NCBI GenBank assembly: GCA_023439605.1
Contig: JAEXNS010000089.1
Coordinates: 1-6,234, forward strand
DNA: 6,234 nt
Source of the DNA: Bacillota bacterium
GTDB lineage: Bacteria > Bacillota > Clostridia > Oscillospirales > Ruminococcaceae
Reading direction: 5' to 3'
This document shows, piece by piece, positions 1 to 4,380 of the stretch. The notes beneath the pieces were generated by a model. That model saw only the letters and a list, made by a program, of their open reading frames with translations, searched no databases and was not told where the DNA came from. Each line of letters starts with the position of its first letter. Position 1 is the stretch's first letter. The translations under genes were made by a program, and so were the position numbers.

Positions 1-20
1 AAGTTTGCAATTTTACAGGA

Positions 21-72
21 GTTTCGACTCTGCGGAGTCGACCGGGCTTTCCGGTCGCCCTGGACCTTCGGC
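21..72. repeat. GC-rich tandem hairpin segment
   Basis: This patch is far richer in G+C than the rest of the window. TCGACTC (24-30) pairs with GAGTCGA (35-41) around a TGCG loop, which as RNA would be a stable UNCG-class tetraloop. CGACCGG (39-45) pairs with CCGGTCG (51-57) around GCTTT. The two stems share three bases, and GGTC (53-56) can alternatively pair with GACC (63-66). No T-run follows on either strand, so it is not an ordinary terminator. Its composition suggests DNA of foreign origin or an end or regulatory part of a mobile element, but I cannot name the family. Confidence 0.6.
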
Positions 73-183
73 AAAATATCTCTACCCTATACATATGGAT
101 AAATAGTAACTAGATTTTTAAAAAATCAAAACTTCAAAAGCTATAAAACATGAATATGAAGATTTGTAATTATTTCAACAATC

Positions 184-200
184 CTATTTCATATTAGTAT
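184..200. repeat. Left copy of 17-bp inverted repeat flanking the toxin array
   Basis: CTATTTCATATTAGTAT here is the exact reverse complement of 4076-4092. The pair encloses all three toxin-immunity cassettes. This copy lies inside the open frame leading into cassette 1, just before the calcium-loop-like sequence. It may be the end of an inserted unit or a recombination site; only the sequence match is seen. Confidence 0.6.
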
Positions 201-211
201 TATCTGATGAT

Positions 212-1132
212 TTGGAAGTTGATTTATGGTTTGATCCATTGGATTCAAATCCTGATGGAGATAGTTTTTACGATTATGATGAGTGGTTAAATAATACAAG
301 CCCTTTCGTTTATAACTTAACATTAGATGAATCGAAAGAAGCATTTTTAAAAGGTGCGGCGTTAGGTGATTGGGCAACAGCAGATAACATAGAAATACTT
401 TTAGGACAGATAACATTTTCGTTTGTACCTTTTGTCGCAGATGCACGAGATTATTTCGCCAATGTTTTTGTTAATTTAGATACATGGGCAGCAATCTTTA
501 ATGTAGGCGGATTTGTCCTTGATTTTATTCCAGCTGCAGGAGTCGCTGGAGATGCAACAAAAGCTTTGCCGAAGCTGGGTAGATTTGTTGCAAAATATGC
601 TGATGATGCCCCAAAGGTTGTTGAAGCAATTATAAGATCAAGTAAGCTTTTCCCAAATGCAGATGAGGTTCTACCTGGATTGGTCAAAATTCTACCTGCT
701 GGAGCACTTGATGACATAGCAGGATCTATTAAAAATGGGGATAAAATTACAAAGTCTGATTATACAGAGCTAAAGAAAGTATTTGAAGCTGCTGAAAAAA
801 ATGTAGATACACCATTAATTTTAATTGGCACAGAATATACCGATTCATATGTCCAAAAATTACAAGAAGCATATAAGTTATTTAAGGATAAAGGTTATAA
901 TATTGGTGATCATGGTCTGAATCGATTGTTTAGTCGAATAAAGCAAGAAAAAATCAGTTCGGTTGAAGAAGTATTTGATGTTCTTACTAGTGGAACAAAA
1001 TATAAAGATACTGTTAAAGGTGGAATAGTGATGTTTAAAAATGGTGTGTCAGTTCATATAGCTGATGATGGATTTATTAAAACCATTGTAGGTAAAGCTA
1101 AGGTTAAAGAAACATGGGAGATTATTAAGTGA
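212..1132 (+). CDS. Headless polymorphic toxin, cassette 1 (pre-toxin region plus BECR-like nuclease tip)
   Basis: This is the C-terminal part of a polymorphic toxin. Residues 7-25 carry a calcium-loop pattern (DSNPDGDSFYDYDE) like thrombospondin type 3 repeats, probably the tail of a long surface-exposed stalk. Residues 45-125 form a hydrophobic, Gly/Ala-rich pre-toxin region (KGAALGD, LLGQI, VADARD, DFIPAAGVAGD), perhaps used for membrane entry. Residues 200-306 are the toxic tip: DHGLNRLFSR (232-242), a GTKYKD turn, VHIADDGFIKT (281-291) and a late Trp. That arrangement fits the BECR RNase superfamily (colicin D/E5, DUF4258-like), with H234, R238, H282 and T291 as candidate active residues; this is inferred by pattern only. 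The start given is a TTG without a convincing ribosome binding site. The frame is open from 170 with no ATG before the pre-toxin region, so I read it as a fragment lacking its export N-terminus. Its stop overlaps the immunity gene start. Confidence 0.75.
   Translation: MEVDLWFDPLDSNPDGDSFYDYDEWLNNTSPFVYNLTLDESKEAFLKGAALGDWATADNIEILLGQITFSFVPFVADARDYFANVFVNLDTWAAIFNVGGFVLDFIPAAGVAGDATKALPKLGRFVAKYADDAPKVVEAIIRSSKLFPNADEVLPGLVKILPAGALDDIAGSIKNGDKITKSDYTELKKVFEAAEKNVDTPLILIGTEYTDSYVQKLQEAYKLFKDKGYNIGDHGLNRLFSRIKQEKISSVEEVFDVLTSGTKYKDTVKGGIVMFKNGVSVHIADDGFIKTIVGKAKVKETWEIIK
447..754 (+). repeat. Near-identical pre-toxin tract, copy 1
   Basis: These 308 bases align without gaps to 1700-2007 with eight differences by my count (517, 532, 535, 557, 565, 655, 697, 748), about 97% identity. 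Identical runs cover 447-516 and 566-654. Upstream of 447 and beyond about 800 the two cassettes differ strongly. This is long enough for homologous recombination. Confidence 0.9.
1116..1120 (+). promoter_or_regulatory. Ribosome binding site for the cassette 1 immunity gene
   Basis: GGGAG lies inside the last codons of the toxin gene, eight bases before a GTG start. The GTG overlaps the toxin TGA stop (GTGA, 1129-1132). This supports the GTG start and translational coupling of immunity to toxin. Confidence 0.7.
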
Positions 1133-1428
1133 AAAGTGATATTATAATTAATCTTATCAACGATTTTGTTAATAAAAATATTTCAGAAAAAATATCGGTG
1201 AAAGATATACTTTCTTTTAGAGATGAGTATGATGATTTAATTGATAATAATAGAAATATATTGATTTCAGAAATCGGTCCATATAAATATGAGTTACTGG
1301 ATGATATTTATATGATACTTGAAATGTATGAAGAAGATGAGAATATCAGAAAAATAGAAAAATATTGTATAGATGAGCATCAACTTATGAAAAAAATATC
1401 TGAAAAATTTGAATGTATTCGTAAGTAA
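1129..1428 (+). CDS. Immunity protein of cassette 1, colicin-D-immunity-like
   Basis: A 99-residue acidic, probably all-helical protein encoded directly behind toxin 1. Its role is inferred to be binding and neutralising the toxin 1 nuclease tip in the cytoplasm. The layout LINDFVNKNIS near the N-terminus, an Arg-containing second helix, LLDDIYMILEMYEEDE in the middle and CIDEHQLMKKISEKF at the end resembles the colicin D immunity / bacteriocin self-protection family, whose members end in a similar 'D-E-x-x-L' helix. That family is known for four-helix bundles that cover the active site of tRNA-cleaving toxins. The assignment is by eye and not certain. The GTG start is supported by GGGAG eight bases upstream and by the GTGA overlap with the toxin stop. 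No signal peptide or membrane segment is visible. Confidence 0.7.
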   Translation: MKSDIIINLINDFVNKNISEKISVKDILSFRDEYDDLIDNNRNILISEIGPYKYELLDDIYMILEMYEEDENIRKIEKYCIDEHQLMKKISEKFECIRK

Positions 1429-1575
1429 AACGAAATGTCTGATGAAATAGGAGTAAAATAAAGGAACACTATTTTTTGATTTTCTATTGCTTTATATATG
1501 ATGCGTTTAATGATCTGGAATTAATATACATATAAGAGCGCATAATAAAGTGTGTAAGTTATTGGTGAAAAACTT
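1429..1575 (+). other. Gap between cassettes 1 and 2
   Basis: No supported gene. All forward frames are interrupted. The longest stretch, about 1455-1526, lacks a start codon. A weak promoter-like pair (TTGATT at 1476, TATGAT at 1497, spacer 15) is present but too poor to call. The segment ends in a long dyad at the cassette 2 junction. Confidence 0.5.
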
Positions 1576-1588
1576 ATGCACTTTATTG
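1543..1588. repeat. Long imperfect inverted repeat at the cassette 2 junction
   Basis: TAAAGTGTGTAAGTT (1546-1560) pairs with AACTTATGCACTTTA (1571-1585), with two G-U wobbles in the centre and a 10-base loop. Three more pairs extend the outside (1543-1545 with 1586-1588). It covers the putative ATG of cassette 2 (1576) and ends about 15 bases before the conserved pre-toxin homology begins. It could be a recombination site, a transcript-end hairpin for immunity gene 1 (though no T-run follows), or a structure masking translation of the toxin. Confidence 0.55.
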
Positions 1589-2454
1589 CATTACAGTTTA
1601 TCAAAGGTGGACTACTAGGAGATTTTGATATTCCGGATACTATTCCTGGATTGATAGGTCAGATATCTGCTTCATTCGTTCCAATAGTGGCAGATGTAAG
1701 AGATTATTTCGCCAATGTTTTTGTTAATTTAGATACATGGGCAGCAATCTTTAATGTAGGCGGATTTGTTCTTGATTTTATTCCTGCAGCAGGAGTCGCT
1801 GGAGATGCAGCAAAAGCCTTGCCGAAGCTGGGTAGATTTGTTGCAAAATATGCTGATGATGCCCCAAAGGTTGTTGAAGCAATTATAAGATCAAGTAAGC
1901 TTTTCCCGAATGCAGATGAGGTTCTACCTGGATTGGTCAAAATTCTACCCGCTGGAGCACTTGATGACATAGCAGGATCTATTAAAAATGGGGATAAAAT
2001 CACAAAGGCTGATTACATAGAGCTACAGAAAGTGTTTGAAACTGCTGGGAAAAATTTGGATGAGACAGTTGAGGGGATGTTTAAACCTATAAGAGAGCAG
2101 ATGTTAGAATCACCATCAGCTAAGTTATGGGGAATATTAGAAGATGGAACAAATCAAGGAGTTAAACACTTTGCAGATTATTGGAAAAATTACCCTGAAC
2201 ATATACCTTCATTAGCAGAACGATTAGGAGTAGATGTAGCCAAATTTGAGAATACCGTAGACGGATTCAATAATTTTACCAATCAAGCATTAAAAGTTAA
2301 AAATAACGGTATATTGAGAGAGGTTAACGGAAAACAAATATACTACTTAGATGGAGCAACAAATATTAAAAAGGGTATTGTATTAATCTTTAAAGATGGA
2401 AAAATACAATCAATGATGCCTAGTGACATAAAATCATTCAATAAATTACAATAA
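1576..2454 (+). CDS. Headless polymorphic toxin, cassette 2 (pre-toxin region plus colicin-D-like tip)
   Basis: This 292-residue product begins almost at the pre-toxin region (FIKGGLLGDF at 8-17, GQISASFVPIVAD at 28-40, DFIPAAGVAGDAAK at 67-80), so it has no delivery N-terminus. Residues 40-143 are nearly identical to cassette 1. The tip diverges from about residue 160: HFADYWKNYPEHIP, then a helix around 221-240, then NGKQIYYLDGATN (251-263), GIVLIFKDGKIQSMMP (267-282) and a closing LQ. The final beta-rich stretch resembles colicin-D/BECR RNase tips, where a Tyr-rich strand is followed by a 'D-G-x-I-x-S/T' hairpin; this is inferred and the substrate is unknown. The ATG has only a weak GGTG upstream and lies inside a hairpin. 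The frame is open from 1558 with no better start. It is probably a silent orphan tip, followed closely by its immunity gene. Confidence 0.75.
   Translation: MHFIALQFIKGGLLGDFDIPDTIPGLIGQISASFVPIVADVRDYFANVFVNLDTWAAIFNVGGFVLDFIPAAGVAGDAAKALPKLGRFVAKYADDAPKVVEAIIRSSKLFPNADEVLPGLVKILPAGALDDIAGSIKNGDKITKADYIELQKVFETAGKNLDETVEGMFKPIREQMLESPSAKLWGILEDGTNQGVKHFADYWKNYPEHIPSLAERLGVDVAKFENTVDGFNNFTNQALKVKNNGILREVNGKQIYYLDGATNIKKGIVLIFKDGKIQSMMPSDIKSFNKLQ
1700..2007 (+). repeat. Near-identical pre-toxin tract, copy 2
   Basis: Partner of 447-754, in direct orientation at a distance of 1253 bases. Recombination between the two would delete toxin tip 1 with immunity 1 and fuse the cassette 1 head to toxin tip 2 in frame, because the alignment keeps the reading frame. 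Confidence 0.9.
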
Positions 2455-2466
2455 GGCGGTTTAATA

Positions 2467-2889
2467 ATGAAAAGTTATGAGATTGAAGAAATATATGGAG
2501 ATGGATATGAAAGATGGGCTAAGATTAAAACGGAAAGTACTCTAAAAGGATTATTTGTCCATTTTATAGAATATGATGAGTATCTTGAGAATACTAATAT
2601 TTCAATTAAAAGAAAAAAAGGTGATACTATAAATGGTATTCTAAAAATAGGATTAGTAACAGAATTTAAAGTAATAGATGAAGAAAAAAAAGGATATATT
2701 CAATCTATTAAAAATTCTTCAAATATTACTACTATAGCAACAGTAAAAGAAATAAATGATAGTGATACTATTGTGTGTAGAATTGAATATTTAGATGATG
2801 ATATTGTCGTCGAATTTGAAGATGATGTAGAGATAGAAGTTGATACTACAATAGAATTAAATGGTTCATTAGAATTGGATATTGAATAA
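2467..2889 (+). CDS. Immunity protein of cassette 2, family not recognised
   Basis: A 140-residue, strongly acidic protein whose pattern of short alternating hydrophobic stretches suggests a mostly beta fold. Its last third is packed with Asp and Glu (YLDDDIVVEFEDDVEIEVD), a common property of proteins that neutralise basic nuclease tips. I do not recognise the family with confidence; immunity is inferred from position and charge. It begins 12 bases after the toxin 2 stop, with AAGGCGG overlapping that stop and placed seven bases before the ATG, so the pair is likely co-translated. No signal peptide or transmembrane helix is visible. The partner would act in the cytoplasm. Confidence 0.7.
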   Translation: MKSYEIEEIYGDGYERWAKIKTESTLKGLFVHFIEYDEYLENTNISIKRKKGDTINGILKIGLVTEFKVIDEEKKGYIQSIKNSSNITTIATVKEINDSDTIVCRIEYLDDDIVVEFEDDVEIEVDTTIELNGSLELDIE

Positions 2890-2890
2890 C

Positions 2891-2907
2891 TGATATTGTC
2901 AATATCA
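2891..2907. repeat. Palindrome at the cassette 2/3 junction
   Basis: TGATATTG (2891-2898) and CAATATCA (2900-2907) form a perfect dyad with a one-base centre, starting one base after the stop of immunity gene 2. Cassette 3 homology begins about 20 bases later. AT-rich palindromes arise easily by chance; the position at a cassette junction is the reason to list it. Confidence 0.4.
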
Positions 2908-2980
2908 ATTTGAATGGTCTAGTGACTTTAGTAAGGGAGTTTTATTAGGAGATTTCGTTGAAAGTGATAATGTCCCAGCG

Positions 2981-3700
2981 TTGCTTGGACAAATTACAGG
3001 TGGCTTTATTCCAATAGCAGCTGATGCTCGAGATGTAGTAGCTAATGTTTCAAAAGATCAATGGGGATATGCAATATTAAGTGGTGTTGGGTTTATACCT
3101 GTTGCTGGTGATGCAGCTAAGATATGCGGAGCACTTGGCGAGTTTATTGCTAAAAATACAAATAATGCACCTATGATAATAAAGGCAATAAATAAAGTAT
3201 TTGAGCAAGTACCTGATATAGCAAAACATTTACCATCATCTTCATTTGATAATATTATTAAGTCGTTAAAAGAGAGTCAAGGAATTTCAAAAGATGAGTA
3301 TTTAAAATTAAAAAAGATTTTTGAGGTAAGCGGAAGAAATTTAGACGAATTCATTGAGATGCCGTTTAAGTATGCAGATGAAATTAGTCAAAAAATCAGT
3401 AGTATCGCTACAAAATATAAGAATTTAGAATGTGAACCTTGTGCCAACAAATTAATGGATTGCATTAAAAATAATGGTATCAACGGCAAAAAAATCAGTA
3501 TGGGTGCTCAAAATGCTTATCAGGATATAATATACAGTAATAGTTTTGGTGAAGCAATTAGTTATAATGGCAAGCATTTTGCAATAGAGTTTAATGGAAA
3601 AGTGTATGACAATATTCATCCGAATGGTATAGAATTTAATGAATGGATTTCTGATTTCGATTCAAGTGGTGTAATATCCTATATTATAGAGGAGTTTTAG
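2981..3700 (+). CDS. Headless polymorphic toxin, cassette 3 (pre-toxin region plus papain-fold Tox-PL-2-like tip)
   Basis: The tip of this product matches the papain-like toxin fold 2 (Tox-PL-2) plan: CEPCANKL (151-158, numbered from the TTG), then a strand-rich segment with GKHFAIEF (197-204) and KVYDNIHPNGI (207-217), then EW. Catalytic Cys (C154 or C151), His199 and Asp210 can be picked out, implying a thiol peptidase or a related acyl-transfer/deamidating activity with an unknown target. Residues 1-50 are the hydrophobic pre-toxin region (GFIPIAADARDVVANV, GFIPVAGDAAK), diverged from cassettes 1 and 2. The frame is open back to 2894 and continues the homology upstream (DFSKGVLLGDF), so the true fragment is longer than this TTG start. 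No start codon with a ribosome binding site exists in it. It is best read as a promoterless orphan tip lacking the delivery part. Confidence 0.75.
   Translation: MLGQITGGFIPIAADARDVVANVSKDQWGYAILSGVGFIPVAGDAAKICGALGEFIAKNTNNAPMIIKAINKVFEQVPDIAKHLPSSSFDNIIKSLKESQGISKDEYLKLKKIFEVSGRNLDEFIEMPFKYADEISQKISSIATKYKNLECEPCANKLMDCIKNNGINGKKISMGAQNAYQDIIYSNSFGEAISYNGKHFAIEFNGKVYDNIHPNGIEFNEWISDFDSSGVISYIIEEF
3688..3694 (+). promoter_or_regulatory. Ribosome binding site for the cassette 3 immunity gene
   Basis: AGAGGAG sits at the very end of the toxin 3 gene, seven bases before the ATG at 3702. The toxin stop TAG (3698-3700) lies between them, so the two genes are separated by a single base and are likely coupled. 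Confidence 0.75.
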
Positions 3701-3701
3701 A

Positions 3702-4037
3702 ATGAATAGGAGTATAAAGAATTTACTTAATTTAATTTATAAAATATCTGAAAAGCCTTATTTGTATTTAGAAAATAAAAAAAATCTTTCTGAATTATAT
3801 TACATAATGGAGGGATTCTCTATCGCATATATCTATGAAAATTGCGAAAGAGAATTGGGGATTATTCCAAATTTTGATGAATGGATTCATAAAAAGTATA
3901 AAAATAATAATGCTCAGTCGTGGAAAAATATTCTGTTAGAGAACTCGAAATCAGAAATAGAGGCTTTTGATTTATTTTTTGAAGAACTTGAAATTTTCTT
4001 AAAAGAAAACAATATTGAAATACCTGATATGAAATAA
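3702..4037 (+). CDS. Immunity protein of cassette 3, partner of Tox-PL-2
   Basis: A 111-residue, probably all-helical protein starting one base after the toxin 3 stop. The segment with FDEWIHKKY (about 58-66), a following SW, and then EIEAFDLFFEELEIFLKE matches the plan of small proteins commonly found next to papain-fold toxins: an F-x-x-W/F-[IV] helix, a conserved S-x-x-W/SW turn, then an acidic helix with A-x-x-x-F-F. I know this as a recurring neighbour pattern rather than a biochemically defined family. The inferred role is blocking the papain-like tip in the cytoplasm. The start is well supported by GAGGAG at seven bases. It is the last gene of the array; no clear forward terminator follows. 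Confidence 0.75.
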   Translation: MNRSIKNLLNLIYKISEKPYLYLENKKNLSELYYIMEGFSIAYIYENCERELGIIPNFDEWIHKKYKNNNAQSWKNILLENSKSEIEAFDLFFEELEIFLKENNIEIPDMK

Positions 4038-4285
4038 ATTTCAAGTTATTTGTAAATCGTAAAAAATCTAAATTCATACTAATATGAAATAGAATAAATG
4101 AAATAATTCAAAACCTTTCTATGCAGGGTTCATTGCTTTTGAAATTCAAGATTTTAAAAAATACAGTAAACTTTCAAGGATTTTGTTGATATTTTAAATT
4201 CACTTTAGTATCATAAGATATGTACAGCTTTTTATAAAAAACTTTCTTCTAGTAAAGCAATCTAATGAATAAAAGACATACAAAG
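4038..4285. other. AT-rich non-coding gap between the toxin array and the mobilization operon
   Basis: About 250 bases without a supportable gene. It holds the right copy of the 17-bp inverted repeat and otherwise AT-rich sequence. A 22-codon ATG frame at 4121 lacks a ribosome binding site and was not accepted. The convergent transcripts from both sides would meet here. Confidence 0.6.
4076..4092. repeat. Right copy of 17-bp inverted repeat flanking the toxin array
   Basis: ATACTAATATGAAATAG is the exact reverse complement of 184-200. It overlaps a local dyad, TTCATA (4073-4078) / TATGAA (4083-4088). It lies about 40 bases after the last immunity gene, so the repeat pair neatly brackets the array. 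Confidence 0.6.
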
Positions 4286-4328
4286 ATAAAAAAACACCCT
4301 CTATGTTATTAAAATCATAGAAGGTGTT
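4286..4328 (-). terminator. Rho-independent terminator of the mobilization operon
   Basis: Read on the minus strand, AACACCTTCTATG (4328-4316) pairs with CATAGAGGGTGTT (4305-4293) with one mismatch and a 10-base loop. A run of seven T (4294-4288) follows immediately. It lies about 50 bases beyond the relaxase stop. On the + strand no T-run follows the stem, so it acts mainly for leftward transcripts. Confidence 0.85.
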
Positions 4329-4360
4329 ATTATGTTCAGCGGATATAGAGGTGGTGTCAA
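4301..4360 (-). CDS. Possible 19-residue leader-type peptide
   Basis: Between the relaxase stop and the terminator, the minus strand has a strong GGAGGTG (4370-4364) followed at normal spacing by a TTG start at 4360; an in-frame GTG overlaps the site itself. The frame encodes a 19-residue Pro/Ile-rich peptide beginning TPPLYPLNI, and its TAG stop falls inside the second arm of the terminator hairpin. The ribosome binding site can pair with a nearby CACCTC/ACACC, so it may be masked. Translation to the stop would place a ribosome on the terminator and could affect its folding. There is no homology support; it may be a remnant or chance. Confidence 0.25.
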   Translation of the reverse strand: MTPPLYPLNIITPSMILIT

Positions 4361-4380
4361 AAACACCTCCAAAATTCAAA

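Noticed and set aside
21..57. GC-rich hairpins as a transcription terminator
   Set aside because: No T-run follows the stems on either strand.
113..127. GATTTTT/AAAAATC palindrome
   Set aside because: A low-complexity A/T palindrome in AT-rich DNA with a one-base centre; no context supports a role.
189..446. Minus-strand frame of 85 codons
   Set aside because: Antisense to the start of cassette 1, with a low-complexity His/Leu/Asn-rich product and no start signals.
451..717. Minus-strand open frame opposite toxin 1, repeated at 1704-2003
   Set aside because: Both are antisense to the near-identical pre-toxin tract; their similarity only reflects the duplicated DNA. No ribosome binding site or recognisable protein.
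1476..1502. Promoter-like TTGATT/TATGAT upstream of cassette 2
   Set aside because: The 15-base spacer is too short and AT-rich DNA gives many such matches; a promoter here would also contradict nothing but is unsupported.
3862..4077. Minus-strand frame of 71 codons
   Set aside because: Mostly antisense to immunity gene 3, whose coding features and ribosome binding site are convincing.
4121..4189. 22-codon plus-strand ATG frame
   Set aside because: No ribosome binding site, and short AT-rich frames are expected by chance.
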